DNA of 64,000 nt from a virus (IMGVR_UViG_3300042561_000572:30156-94155), one strand, 5' to 3'. Counted from the first letter of the stretch, positions 25,693 through 35,849 are shown. Notes: generated by a model not told the origin, from the letters alone. Numbers and translations: made by a program.

Positions 25693-27618
25693 ATGAACTT
25701 TGCACAAGACATACAAAGTAGTCTTGATACAGTCAACTTTATAAAACTAGTAAGGCCTCTATGTGTATTAACACAAGGGGCTTCTTTTATAACTGATGAT
25801 GACATATTGTTTCAAGGCTACAATCAATTTAATAACATAGGGCTTGTATTATCTGCTGCTAAAGATAAAGATAATACACAATTATTTAAAATACCAACAA
25901 CATATCAAGCTGTATTAGGTTTAATGACAAACTCTGAATATAGTTCAGGTTTAGTCAATGTAGCAGCAGAATTAACAGCAGCTAATATTATTAGATCATT
26001 ACCACTCAATGACTCTTTAAAGTTAATTGAAAGAGGAAACACATTAGAAACAAGAGCATATTCTAACTTAGATAGAATTATATTCTTATATACATCTGCA
26101 TCAGCAGTATCAACAAATGTATCAATTAGTACATCTAATGATTTCTTTTTCTTCTCACCTGATATAGATAGAACAACTATTTTAGATAGTCAATTTGATG
26201 TTGGATTAGAAACAGAATCAGTTAAGTTAACAGGTGTTAAAACAGTTAAAACATTATCAGTTGATCCTAATCAAGTCTCCTTTATATACTACAACATATT
26301 AAAGTCTGAACCAGGAACACCACCATTATTAAATGAAGGTATAACTATAGTAAATAATGGACAAGATATAGAGAACTTTATATATCAATTATCATCTGAT
26401 ATAAACACTTTATGTACTAATGTTTATTCAACTGGAACAGCAACTTATCCCTTCTCTAACTTAATAGCAGAACCAACAAGAACTCAAAATATAGACTCAA
26501 ATATATCTATAAAGAAAAGTAACTTTTATACAAACACTGCTACATTTTTAAATAAGACAGCAACATTTACTCTTAGAACATTTAGTGTTTATTTAGAGTT
26601 TGCAGCTAGAAGATTATCTACTACTGTATCAAGAGAAGCTATTACTATTAGACCTTTAACAATCCATAAAGCTGCTTTATTAACACCTTATACATCCTAT
26701 AAAGGAACATATAGTACAACTACTTTATACTCTTTAAATGATGTTGTTATAAGTAATAATATAGGTTATAAAGTAATACTTGCATCACCTCCTGTAAACA
26801 GTATAACTAACACTACTTATTGGCAACAGTTAAATGTATCTAATGTAAGTTATACATCTAATGATTTATTAGTTAGAAAGTCCACTTATATAAAGAATTA
26901 TGTTGATGGTTTATTAATTGGTAAACAAACATCAAACTATTTTAACTATCAATCATTACAGCTAGAAGGGCCTTTATCAGCCATTATTGATGTTAATAAA
27001 GGTACAGTTAGTTCAGCTTCAGCTACAACAACAGGATCAACTTCAATTGATCACAAAGTTGAAATAGATACCTTTTACTTTAGTTATTCAAATCCTTTAA
27101 CACCCTATTGTACTTCTGCTGGAACTCTTCTATTTAGAATATCAACTTTATTTGAAGATGTTCCTTGGATACCAATAAACATAGAACTTGGAGATCAGCC
27201 AGAAGATGTAGCATTTAAGTTATTACAAGGTATATTAGAGTATAGAGTAGAGCAAGATACTAAAGTAGTAGGTGCTCAAATATATAAAGATGCAGTTTAT
27301 ATAAATGCTTATAAGATTACAAATCCAGAAGTAAGAGTAGTAGTTGATATTAAATTTGAAAATGTAGAAGGAATAACAGTTGCATCTTATTATCATTTAG
27401 TTGCACCAGCTATAACAAGTTATGCTACAGCACCTAGATCTGTAGCAGTTACAACTGTGTTAAGAGTAACTAATAATCCCTCAACAGATCAAACAATAAA
27501 TAAAGGAGCATCCGCTATTGATTTTGGAAGTAGAAGTAATAGTACTATGAATAGAGTAAAAGATAAGATAGCTTTATTAAATGATGTTATAGGAAGTCAA
27601 TATGCATGGAGTAGATAA
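25693..27618 (+). CDS. Structural protein with a carbohydrate-binding-like module
   Basis: The 641-residue protein is beta-rich. Around residues 336-381 it contains a pattern of family 5/12-like carbohydrate-binding modules, YKGTYS..TLYSLNDVVI..N.GYKVI...NTTYWQQL, in which aromatic residues line a glycan-binding face. The rest is not recognised. The N-terminal 150 residues look globular alpha/beta. It overlaps the next gene by 17 nt. It could be a neck, whisker or tail-completion protein displaying a glycan-binding domain, though this small fold is also used as a connector. Confidence 0.55.
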   Translation: MNFAQDIQSSLDTVNFIKLVRPLCVLTQGASFITDDDILFQGYNQFNNIGLVLSAAKDKDNTQLFKIPTTYQAVLGLMTNSEYSSGLVNVAAELTAANIIRSLPLNDSLKLIERGNTLETRAYSNLDRIIFLYTSASAVSTNVSISTSNDFFFFSPDIDRTTILDSQFDVGLETESVKLTGVKTVKTLSVDPNQVSFIYYNILKSEPGTPPLLNEGITIVNNGQDIENFIYQLSSDINTLCTNVYSTGTATYPFSNLIAEPTRTQNIDSNISIKKSNFYTNTATFLNKTATFTLRTFSVYLEFAARRLSTTVSREAITIRPLTIHKAALLTPYTSYKGTYSTTTLYSLNDVVISNNIGYKVILASPPVNSITNTTYWQQLNVSNVSYTSNDLLVRKSTYIKNYVDGLLIGKQTSNYFNYQSLQLEGPLSAIIDVNKGTVSSASATTTGSTSIDHKVEIDTFYFSYSNPLTPYCTSAGTLLFRISTLFEDVPWIPINIELGDQPEDVAFKLLQGILEYRVEQDTKVVGAQIYKDAVYINAYKITNPEVRVVVDIKFENVEGITVASYYHLVAPAITSYATAPRSVAVTTVLRVTNNPSTDQTINKGASAIDFGSRSNSTMNRVKDKIALLNDVIGSQYAWSR

Positions 27619-28276
27619 AGTATGTATCAGTATTGCTAAAGGTATTGCAAGTCATCCTCTTATACTTGCAAATCTAATAGTTAATCCAATAACAAATGAA
27701 CCTGTACCAATTTCAAGTTATAGATTATATGGTGGATTAGAGACATCATCTAACACTTTAACATGTGCTGTATATCCAGCACCTATATCATCATTAACTG
27801 CAAAATCAGCATCATCACAAACAGCATCTATTGTATATAAACCTTACAACTTAGGTAGTGAAACTGATGAAGTAATGTCAATGATACATATTAGTTTTTA
27901 CTTTAATAGTGTTACCTCTGGCTCTCAATCAACCCCTTTAATTCTAGAAAATATGCCTACACAATTACCTATTAGTAATGATGAAATAGTAATAGAAAAT
28001 AGCACAAATATAGAATTATATACAGATGTAGCTTTACATATATTAAGTCAATGTATTGAGTTATTAAGACTAATAATATATGAAATTAAAATAGATGACT
28101 TAAAGACTAAAGTAGAACTACTAAGATCATCATTTATTGGAGGTGAGTGGGAAAAAGATCCATACTTTAAAGAGGTAATGACAGCTTGTTTAGTTACCAC
28201 TTATCTACCAAAAGCAGCAAAAACAAATCCAATAATACAAGATATAAAATATAACATAAACAATGAGAATTCCTGA
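27602..28276 (+). CDS. Probable neck or tail-terminator protein, unassigned
   Basis: The 224-residue product starts inside the end of the preceding gene and runs 14 nt into the tail sheath gene, so all three are likely translationally coupled. It has an N-terminal alpha/beta region, then a strand-rich core and a helical C-terminal half (LYTDVALHILSQCIELLRLI). Genes directly before the sheath are often tail terminators or head-tail connectors. This call is positional only. Confidence 0.5.
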   Translation: MHGVDKVCISIAKGIASHPLILANLIVNPITNEPVPISSYRLYGGLETSSNTLTCAVYPAPISSLTAKSASSQTASIVYKPYNLGSETDEVMSMIHISFYFNSVTSGSQSTPLILENMPTQLPISNDEIVIENSTNIELYTDVALHILSQCIELLRLIIYEIKIDDLKTKVELLRSSFIGGEWEKDPYFKEVMTACLVTTYLPKAAKTNPIIQDIKYNINNENS

Positions 28277-31025
28277 AGTTATTTTTAATGAGACACCCTC
28301 TTTAGGAGCCCCAATAAACACTACTGTTTCTAATAGAGTTGCTATTGTAGGTGAGTTTACAAAAGGACCAACTAATACTATTTTACTATCAGAGTTTAAA
28401 GACTTTGCAAGGATATATGGTTATGATACTGGTACTGCAAACTTATCCTTTCAAGCAGCATATGATCAAGGTGCTAGAGAATTTGGAATTAAAAGAGTAA
28501 TTGGTCAAGCAGTTCCCCCAAAAATTGATTTATTAATTAGTGGTATTGCTACAAAACAAAACAATTTAACAGTTAACTTAAAGTTTGTTGGACAACCAAT
28601 AAGCACAGCAACTAGTTATATTGAAACATTTATTAGTTCTAGTGGTAGTTATACTGGTACAACTGATAAAAGATATTTGTTTAAAGTTACCCAAGGTCCT
28701 ATTACACTTAATGCTACTTATAATCAAGCAACAGCAGCTTCCACTATTACTACATCAATTGCTAATGCAGCTAAAGTAGTAATTGGCTCTAAGATTGCAA
28801 GTGCAGAATCTAATGTATTAACTACCCCAACAACTACCACTATAACAGCAGTTAATCCTCTAACTGGAGTTATTACTTTATCAGCTCCTTTAGTAACAGG
28901 AGTAGCGGGTTATGGTGAGTTTACACTTACTAATAAAGCAACATTAAAGTGGGTTGTATTACCCATTAATCAATACCCATTTGCAACTAATCTACCTACT
29001 GTTAATTGGGGGGATGATAGTGCTGATATTCCTACTTATGTTAATACACTTGGTACAACAGTTACAGGTGCAGTATTAGGAAGTGCTTTAGATCTAACAA
29101 CTGATGCAGGTATTTATAAAGTAATAGCTGAAGGTATATCTATTAGATTTAGTGTAACAGGAGTACCAATTGAAGTATATCCTGGAGAACAATTTACATT
29201 AAGAGTTAACTCTGCTGAGTATTTGATTCCAATTGCAGAAGGAGCAACTTCATCTGATGTTATTAATAACATTCAGGATATTATGGGAGGCATTGCACCT
29301 ATTGGTCTAGTTAAAAGATTAGAAAATGAATTAGGTACATCCTTATTCTTATCAGAAGAAATTGTTAGTCAACCTCTTGAGTTCTTTGACTTAGATGAAC
29401 CTAATAGAGTAACAATTGCAAGTGGTTATAGTTTATGGGTTGATTTAGATGAACCAGATGGACAGGTAGTAGTTACAGGTTCAGCTACAAGTGCATCTAC
29501 ATCACTAACAGTTTCAGATGCAACTAACATTGCAATTGATAGTATTGTATCTGGTACTAGTATTGTTCAAGGCACTACTGTTATTAGTAAAACTGGTAAT
29601 GTATTAACACTATCAGATCCTGTATCAGCAAACATTGTTAGTGGTACTATTACATTCTCTAACTTAAATGGTATTAACTTTAGTAATTATGGATCTCTTA
29701 ATAAGAGTGGATTCTCTGCTACATCTAATAATGCTAGAAATGCATTTGTAACTACTTATTCTTCTGATGGATATCCTTTAGTTAGATTTACTGCTATTAG
29801 TCCTGGTCAATGGGGTAATGGCATCTCATTATCTATCAACAGCATTGGTGCTAGTAGATTTAATGTTGTAATTGAAGATACTAATACTAATACAAATGAT
29901 AAAGAAATTGAATCATTTACAGTTAATCTATTAACGGATGTAGCTGCTGATGGCACAATTAACTCAATTGCATCTTCATATGTTAGAGCTGATTATATTC
30001 CAGTATCAGTTGGTAGTAATCAATTTCCTGCTCAAATAGTAAATAGAACTCCTCAAAGATTAGCACCTGCTAATCCTTTTATAACTACAGTAACAGACAT
30101 TAGACATATTAGTTATGTAGGTAATAACAAGTTATCTAACATCTTCTTAAAGAGAGGTTATGATGGCCCAGTTCCAACTGAAACTGATTACATTAATGCT
30201 GTTAATTCACTCTCACAAGAAAGAGTTAACTTTATTGTAGTAGCTAATGAATTGGGAGCTAGAACAGCAGTAAGACAAGCACAATTATCAGTTGCTGGTA
30301 ATAGTGGTGAACTAGAGGGTAGAAAGATTGCAATCCTAACATCTACTAGAAACTTAACAGCAGCAAGAGCTAGATTAGAAACAGTTGGTATTAACACTGA
30401 AAGAGGTGTTTATGTTGCAGGTTGGGCTACATATAGTGGTGGTATTGGAGCTAGTAGATTCTCTATTCCTTTAAGTGTATTTTATGCTGGTAAGTTAGGT
30501 TATATATCAGAGAACCTTAGTCCTAATGCTAGAACAAGTGCTGGTTCTATTCAAGGAATCATTGAAACTGATCTAGATCAATACAAATCTATTAGTTCTA
30601 AACAACAATTTATAGATACTAAAGTTGACATGATTTCAATTGATCCTGCATTATCTGGTTACTTTGTAGTACAAGGTAGAACACTAACTGATATTACTGG
30701 TAAAGATAGAATTAACTTAGTTAGAATTAATGACAAGATTAGAAGAGATCTATTCTTTAACCTACAAAGTTATAAAGGTGAAACCAATTCTAAAGTAGTT
30801 AGAACACAGATTGCATCTGCTATATCTGCTTATATGAGTACTCTTGCTAGAAGTGGTTATATTACTAGTTATAACCAACCAGTCATTGATGAAACAAATA
30901 ATCCATCTAGTGCATATTACACAGGTACATTAAACATATCTTTAAGTTATAGTCCCATATATCCTATAGATGCAATAGTGATTACTTTAACCAGAGATGT
31001 GTCTGGTAATGTTTCAGTAGCTTAA
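28263..31025 (+). CDS. Contractile tail sheath protein
   Basis: At 920 residues this is a large sheath protein. The N-terminus (PEVIFNETPSLGAPINTTVSNRVAIVGE...FKDFARIYG) and the C-terminal 280 residues (GRTLTDITGKDRINLVRINDKIRRDLFFNLQ and the final TLNISLSYSPIYPIDAIVITLTRD) match sheath families whose terminal strands link neighbouring subunits. The middle (about 90-600) is expanded by beta-rich insert domains. Two of them, around 150-215 and 400-460, share a similar Thr/Ser-rich pattern ending ITLSAPL/LTLSDPV and may be duplicated decorations on the tail surface. The tube gene follows 31 nt later. Confidence 0.88.
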   Translation: MRIPEVIFNETPSLGAPINTTVSNRVAIVGEFTKGPTNTILLSEFKDFARIYGYDTGTANLSFQAAYDQGAREFGIKRVIGQAVPPKIDLLISGIATKQNNLTVNLKFVGQPISTATSYIETFISSSGSYTGTTDKRYLFKVTQGPITLNATYNQATAASTITTSIANAAKVVIGSKIASAESNVLTTPTTTTITAVNPLTGVITLSAPLVTGVAGYGEFTLTNKATLKWVVLPINQYPFATNLPTVNWGDDSADIPTYVNTLGTTVTGAVLGSALDLTTDAGIYKVIAEGISIRFSVTGVPIEVYPGEQFTLRVNSAEYLIPIAEGATSSDVINNIQDIMGGIAPIGLVKRLENELGTSLFLSEEIVSQPLEFFDLDEPNRVTIASGYSLWVDLDEPDGQVVVTGSATSASTSLTVSDATNIAIDSIVSGTSIVQGTTVISKTGNVLTLSDPVSANIVSGTITFSNLNGINFSNYGSLNKSGFSATSNNARNAFVTTYSSDGYPLVRFTAISPGQWGNGISLSINSIGASRFNVVIEDTNTNTNDKEIESFTVNLLTDVAADGTINSIASSYVRADYIPVSVGSNQFPAQIVNRTPQRLAPANPFITTVTDIRHISYVGNNKLSNIFLKRGYDGPVPTETDYINAVNSLSQERVNFIVVANELGARTAVRQAQLSVAGNSGELEGRKIAILTSTRNLTAARARLETVGINTERGVYVAGWATYSGGIGASRFSIPLSVFYAGKLGYISENLSPNARTSAGSIQGIIETDLDQYKSISSKQQFIDTKVDMISIDPALSGYFVVQGRTLTDITGKDRINLVRINDKIRRDLFFNLQSYKGETNSKVVRTQIASAISAYMSTLARSGYITSYNQPVIDETNNPSSAYYTGTLNISLSYSPIYPIDAIVITLTRDVSGNVSVA

Positions 31026-31056
31026 CAATATATAAATAAGAGAAGATAAACATACA

Positions 31057-31878
31057 ATGTTAGACATTTATAAAGCTCCTGTTAATAATATAGGATTGGA
31101 CCCTATACAAGGTTTTGACATTGCTGCTTGGATGCAAGATTCAGCAAGCGGTCAAATAGCTTTGTTTGGTGACTTTCAATCTATTACATTAACAATTAGA
31201 GATAGTACAGAAACTTATTTACCATTAGGCACCAGATTTCCAGTGTACTTAAATGGTGAAATTCAAATAGCATTTGTTATTGAACAAGGTTTAGTTGATA
31301 TGAACTTCATGCAAAGAACCTTTGGTGTTCAGAACATGGTAAGAGAACAACTTGTTACTAGAGGTCCTAGATTCCAACTTACATTTGATGCTAATGCCTA
31401 TGAACTAAATAAAAATTATGTAGACATTGCTAATGAGAGTGGTAAAGTATCGACTGAAATAAACTATAGAACAGGTGGTACTACTTTTAATCAAATTGTA
31501 GGTGGATCAAATGCTAAATTTGCTAAAAGCAGCTTAGGGGGGTCTGGTAACGAAAAAGTTAATAAAGGTCAAGTTCCTCTTGCACAAGGTAGATATGAAC
31601 TACAAAGATGTAAGATTGACTCTTTATCTGTTGGTATCATGCCTGGTAGAAGAGTTATAGCACAACGTTGGGAAGGAGTAGCAGAAGGTATTAGATTTAT
31701 ACCTGAATCTTTACAAGACTTTAGAAGTAATAATCCTGATAATCCTGGCCCTGCTTTTAGAGGCGGTAATTTAACTAGTGATGGTAGTGGTAATATTAGT
31801 GTTGGGCTTCCAGCTAATACAATTACTAATATTAATAATATTAATACTGGTGGTGGTATTGGTGGTATTTTAGTTTAA
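31057..31878 (+). CDS. Tail tube protein
   Basis: The 273-residue protein directly follows the sheath and has the alternating strand pattern of tube proteins, with IALFGDFQSITLTI, LNGEIQIAFVIEQG, TRGPRFQLTFDA and GRYELQRCKIDSLSVG. A Gly/Asn-rich C-terminal tail (about 235-273) is probably flexible. Two downstream genes encode partial relatives. The leader contains TATAAATA at 31029-31036 and an AAGAGAAG purine run, so it may have its own promoter. A terminator follows, consistent with high expression as an abundant tail subunit. Confidence 0.8.
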   Translation: MLDIYKAPVNNIGLDPIQGFDIAAWMQDSASGQIALFGDFQSITLTIRDSTETYLPLGTRFPVYLNGEIQIAFVIEQGLVDMNFMQRTFGVQNMVREQLVTRGPRFQLTFDANAYELNKNYVDIANESGKVSTEINYRTGGTTFNQIVGGSNAKFAKSSLGGSGNEKVNKGQVPLAQGRYELQRCKIDSLSVGIMPGRRVIAQRWEGVAEGIRFIPESLQDFRSNNPDNPGPAFRGGNLTSDGSGNISVGLPANTITNINNINTGGGIGGILV

Positions 31879-31933
31879 TTTTATAACTTATAAAATTAAA
31901 TTAAAAGTTTATATATAAATATATAAATATAAT

Positions 31934-31971
31934 AAAAAGAGTGTTACTATATATTTAGTACACTCTTTTTT
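31934..31971 (+). terminator. Intrinsic terminator after the tail tube gene
   Basis: AAAAAGAGTG...TACT (31934-31948) pairs with AGTA...CACTCTTTTT (31957-31970) with one bulge and an 8-nt loop, followed by T residues. The next ATG is at 31973. Confidence 0.85.
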
Positions 31972-31972
31972 A

Positions 31973-32431
31973 ATGAATAATATTAATAATATGTTTGATC
32001 AAATAGCTAAAGAAGTTATCTTATATACAGTTGCACATAACCAACCAGATAAGATCATTGGAACATTTAAAGACATTAGCACTAAAATAAACACTAAATC
32101 AGGAGTGTTATTAGATGGTGAATGTTATATTACATTTCAGCTAAAAGATGGTAATTTAACATTACAAAACTTAAAAGATAAAGTGTTTTACATTACATTT
32201 GATCTTCAAAAGAATGATACAAGATGTGTTTTAAGACTTTGTAAATTAATTGATGATCAATGTAATAATGAAGTATTAGCTGGTAATGCTGATAATATGG
32301 GAAGTATTCCACAATCAATACAAACTTTTAAAGATAACATTGATAAGATAAATAAAGCATTAGAACTAGGAATAGTTAAACTAGATCAATCATTTGAAGA
32401 CTTTAAAACATTAATCAGTAAACAAAAATGA
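31973..32431 (+). CDS. Diverged tail-tube paralogue (152 residues)
   Basis: The N-terminal half (EVILYTVAHNQPDKIIGTFKDI...LLDGECYITFQLKDG) aligns with the start of the 148-residue neighbour and with the IALFGDFQSITLTI...LNGEIQIAFVIEQG segment of the tail tube. The C-terminal half instead is helical. The conserved TRGPRF and GRYEL blocks are missing. It may be a tube-initiating or tape-measure-interacting relative, comparable to T4 gp48/gp54 which share the tube fold. Its ATG directly follows the tube terminator, and its stop (TGA) overlaps the next ATG. Confidence 0.65.
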   Translation: MNNINNMFDQIAKEVILYTVAHNQPDKIIGTFKDISTKINTKSGVLLDGECYITFQLKDGNLTLQNLKDKVFYITFDLQKNDTRCVLRLCKLIDDQCNNEVLAGNADNMGSIPQSIQTFKDNIDKINKALELGIVKLDQSFEDFKTLISKQK

Positions 32432-32874
32432 TAGAAACAACAACAAAAGATGTCATTGTTTATACTTTACAAGATGACAACAAGATAAACATTATAGGTG
32501 AGTTTGAAAATATAACTTTATGTGTTAGAACTACTACTAATAATAATATTTACTTAGAAGGTGAAACAAGGGTTGCATTTGTATTATATAAAGGTGTTAT
32601 TAAGTTTAATAATCAAGAACTAAAACCTAATACATTTGTAACAAGAGGCCCAAGATTTAATATTAGTTATGATTCTTATGAAATAAATTTTAATAATAAT
32701 AAAGTTATAGGTGATGTAAAAGGTAGATATGAATTAGGTAGATGTATGATTGATACTACATCTACAGGAGATATAGTTGGTAGAAAAGTTGTAAGTCTTA
32801 GAGTTGAAGGTGTAGCTGAATACATCAAATTCATACCACAAACAGTTGAAGACTTTATTACTAGTAATAAATAA
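32428..32874 (+). CDS. Tail-tube-like protein (148 residues)
   Basis: The protein shares with the 273-residue tube the TRGPRFNISYD, GRYELGRCMIDT, GRKVVSLRVEGVAEYIKFIPQTVEDF blocks in the same order, so it is a clear paralogue lacking the tube's longer N-terminus, central loop and Gly/Asn tail. It starts in an ATGA overlap with the preceding relative. It may cap the tube at the baseplate or form a second tube ring type. A terminator follows at 32894-32929. Confidence 0.75.
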   Translation: MIETTTKDVIVYTLQDDNKINIIGEFENITLCVRTTTNNNIYLEGETRVAFVLYKGVIKFNNQELKPNTFVTRGPRFNISYDSYEINFNNNKVIGDVKGRYELGRCMIDTTSTGDIVGRKVVSLRVEGVAEYIKFIPQTVEDFITSNK

Positions 32875-32893
32875 GCACACAATTACATATCAC

Positions 32894-32929
32894 AAAAGAC
32901 TGTAGTATACTAATACATACAGTCTTTTT
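32894..32929 (+). terminator. Intrinsic terminator after the tube paralogues
   Basis: AAAAGACTGTA (32894-32904) pairs with TACAGTCTTTT (32918-32928), and the stem can be extended inward with one bulge. A T-run follows. The baseplate hub gene starts about 55 nt later. Confidence 0.85.
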
Positions 32930-32984
32930 AATGCAAATAAATACACAATATTAATACTTAAATTAATAAATACATAAATAATAT

Positions 32985-35849
32985 ATGTCTAAATTTTACT
33001 CAGATAAAGCGCCAACACCAGTCTTTGCAGTTACATTTGTAAGTAATAGAGATGGTATTATACCTAAAGAAAAAGTACAAACTAGTAGCAAAAGTACTAC
33101 TCCTCAACAAAATGAAGAAGATATTACTAATCCAAACTTTAAATCTAGTGATTATAAAGAGGGAATAGAAGCAGGAGAAAAAGATTTATTAAATAAGATT
33201 GCTTCAATTAAAAAGACTCAAAGGAATAATCCAACACCAGATGAAAAGAAAAGATATGATGAAGCTTTAACTGATTATAGAAAAGCTTTAAGAGAGTTTA
33301 GAGAAAAGAATATGCCAACCTTTTATGGACCTTCTAATTCTTCTACTCCAACTATACCTACCAAAGATAGTGAATACTTAATTTATTCTAATTTACAAAT
33401 ACAAAAAACAGATGATCCAACTGACTTATCACAACAATCTAATTGGTATTTAAGAGAAGCTGAAGTTGAATTAACTAGAGATTGGCCCATTCAAAAGGCC
33501 AAGTTAATTGTAACTTGTAAGCTATTAGATAATGGCTCTATACCACCTTTAGTTGAAGTTGAGAATGGTTTTGTATATGAGAAAAATAATCAGACTCAAG
33601 TGTTTACACCTGTCACTGGAGGGCGCTTCTTATCAGCAGATGATGAAGTGAGAATATATGCTGGTTATAAGAATGATCAATGTATTAGTATGAATGATTT
33701 AGATAAATATCCATTTGATTTTACTAACTTAGAAGCTACAAAACCAATACCACCAATAGTTGAAGCTCAAGTAAAGTTCCTAGAAAAGCAAGTAGTTGCT
33801 ATACAAAATGCTATAGATGCTATAAACAATCCTCTAACAGATCCAACTCTTTATGCAAACATAGGTATTGCTTTACTTCCATTAGGTTTATTACTCTTGC
33901 CAGCAGCAGGACCAGGAGGAGCAGTAGCTACTATTGCTCCAGCTAGTAAAGCTTTAAGTGTTTCAGGTGCTGCTATATCTACAACAGGAACCACAGGAGC
34001 AGCCACAACAGCGTTAGGTTTTCCCATTGGAACAGCAGCAACTTCTACTGCAACAGGAGCTACAAGTACAGCATTAAGTACACAAGTACTTCCTAGAGTA
34101 GCAGCATCTACTATTTCTACGGCTACTAATGCTGCTGCTAGACTACCTACAACAACTGCTGGTTTAGATGCTTTAGCAACTGCTGCTTATAATAAAGCTA
34201 TTGCATCTGGATTAGGTATAACTGCTGCTAGTGTTGTTGCTATTAATACTGTATTAGCAGGATCTGCAAGTGCAGAAGATATAGCTAAACTCTATCCTGA
34301 TAAGATAACTACTAACTATTTAGAAGGTAGAATATATCTAAATGATAATAAAGCTTTAATTGATTCATTAAAAGGAGAAATTACTGCTACTAATAACTTA
34401 ATACAAGTACTACTAAGAAAAGCTGGAGTTGAAACTAAAACATACACAGCAAATCCTAATAAAATAGCACCTATATTCTGGGGCTTTATAGATTCAGTTG
34501 ACTTTATATCTAACTCTAATGCTGGTGTTCAAATTATATACAACTTAAGAGATAGAAGTAGAATATTAGCAGATACTAAACTTGTAACATTACCCTTCCT
34601 AGGAACAGATGCTAATAATAAAAACACATTTGAAGGGTTAAAACATAAGACAGTTGAATCTGTATATAGAGCTACTAATGGTGGTATTTACTTAGATAAT
34701 AGTTATCAAACAGCTTCATCTTTAGCTTGGAGAAGTGGCTTTAATAAAGGGGAAGTTATAAGTTTATATGAAGATATAGATAAGAAGATAATAGATACAA
34801 AGAGTGCATTAGCTAAGGAAAGATTAAAGTATACAGCAGCAATAGAAGATCCTGCTAGATGGGTTATTGCTAATGCATTCTTATCATCTAGTAATATATT
34901 AAATAAGGCAGATTATAATAACCTTGATCCTTTATTTCATATATGGACCTTGCAAGGACCGCTAGTATCAGGTAGTGGTAATAACACTATGCAGATCATA
35001 AACAAGTCACCATTTGAGATATTAAACTATTTAGCAATGACTGAAGTAATGCCTATTGATATATTTACATCACATATCAATGGACACTTTATGTTTGCAC
35101 CAAGAATATTAGATACAACTGGTCTTTATGATGAACAAAGGGGTAATAGATTATACTACTTCTTTGATTGCTTTGATCAATTACCAAATCAAAGAAATTT
35201 AATAAAAGATATAAGAGTACAAACAAGTACAGTTGGTGTTTATAACAGATTTACAGTATTAACAGCAGACTTTGGTAGTTCAACTAATGCTTCATTATCT
35301 GGTCTAACATCTATTGTTGATATAGCATCAGCTAATACTAAAAATAGAAAGGTACCAATTAAACAACATGTAATTGTAGATCCTAAGATAAAAGCTAGTG
35401 AAGGTAACAAAGAAGGAGCAGCACAAGCATTAGCACTTACAACAGCCTCTACAATGGCTAGGGATCACACTATGATTATATTTAAGATTATAGGTGATTC
35501 ATCATTTTATCCAGGAGAAGCTGTAAGAATATTTAATACTGTCCTTCATAGTAAAGGTATATTTACTTTTAATGCTACCTCTACATCATCTGCTGTCTTT
35601 TTAAAGTCCCTATATGATGAAGTTCAAAAGCTATTAAATAGTGCTGTTAAACAAGGAGGTGATAAGAATAAAGTAGTAGATTTAAGTGCTGTAATTGATA
35701 GTATGAGAAGAGTAGCAGGAGCACCTTCAGATGACTTAAATGATGCATTACCCATGTATAAAGTAAGAGGCATAACACATTCATTAAAAGCTAATGGTAA
35801 TGATGCTGGATACACTACAAAGATAGTTGCTGTTGCTGATATTTTATAA
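32985..35849 (+). CDS. Baseplate hub protein with hydrophobic insertion
   Basis: The 954-residue protein shows hub (gp27/late-control-D-like) features: an N-terminal strand domain (EAEVELTRDWPIQKAKLIV...DDEVRIYAGYKND), a C-terminal part with FKIIGDSSFYPGEAVRIFN, and a final YKVRGITHSLKANG...GYTTKIVAVADIL. Between two coiled-coil-like helices (about 260-285 and 450-475) lies an about 150-residue Ala/Thr/Ser-rich, strongly hydrophobic insert (including IGIALLPLGLLLLPAAG near 290). The insert could be a membrane-active or tape-like segment delivered through the tail. It follows the tube paralogues, where a tape-measure gene is usually found. Confidence 0.72.
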   Translation: MSKFYSDKAPTPVFAVTFVSNRDGIIPKEKVQTSSKSTTPQQNEEDITNPNFKSSDYKEGIEAGEKDLLNKIASIKKTQRNNPTPDEKKRYDEALTDYRKALREFREKNMPTFYGPSNSSTPTIPTKDSEYLIYSNLQIQKTDDPTDLSQQSNWYLREAEVELTRDWPIQKAKLIVTCKLLDNGSIPPLVEVENGFVYEKNNQTQVFTPVTGGRFLSADDEVRIYAGYKNDQCISMNDLDKYPFDFTNLEATKPIPPIVEAQVKFLEKQVVAIQNAIDAINNPLTDPTLYANIGIALLPLGLLLLPAAGPGGAVATIAPASKALSVSGAAISTTGTTGAATTALGFPIGTAATSTATGATSTALSTQVLPRVAASTISTATNAAARLPTTTAGLDALATAAYNKAIASGLGITAASVVAINTVLAGSASAEDIAKLYPDKITTNYLEGRIYLNDNKALIDSLKGEITATNNLIQVLLRKAGVETKTYTANPNKIAPIFWGFIDSVDFISNSNAGVQIIYNLRDRSRILADTKLVTLPFLGTDANNKNTFEGLKHKTVESVYRATNGGIYLDNSYQTASSLAWRSGFNKGEVISLYEDIDKKIIDTKSALAKERLKYTAAIEDPARWVIANAFLSSSNILNKADYNNLDPLFHIWTLQGPLVSGSGNNTMQIINKSPFEILNYLAMTEVMPIDIFTSHINGHFMFAPRILDTTGLYDEQRGNRLYYFFDCFDQLPNQRNLIKDIRVQTSTVGVYNRFTVLTADFGSSTNASLSGLTSIVDIASANTKNRKVPIKQHVIVDPKIKASEGNKEGAAQALALTTASTMARDHTMIIFKIIGDSSFYPGEAVRIFNTVLHSKGIFTFNATSTSSAVFLKSLYDEVQKLLNSAVKQGGDKNKVVDLSAVIDSMRRVAGAPSDDLNDALPMYKVRGITHSLKANGNDAGYTTKIVAVADIL

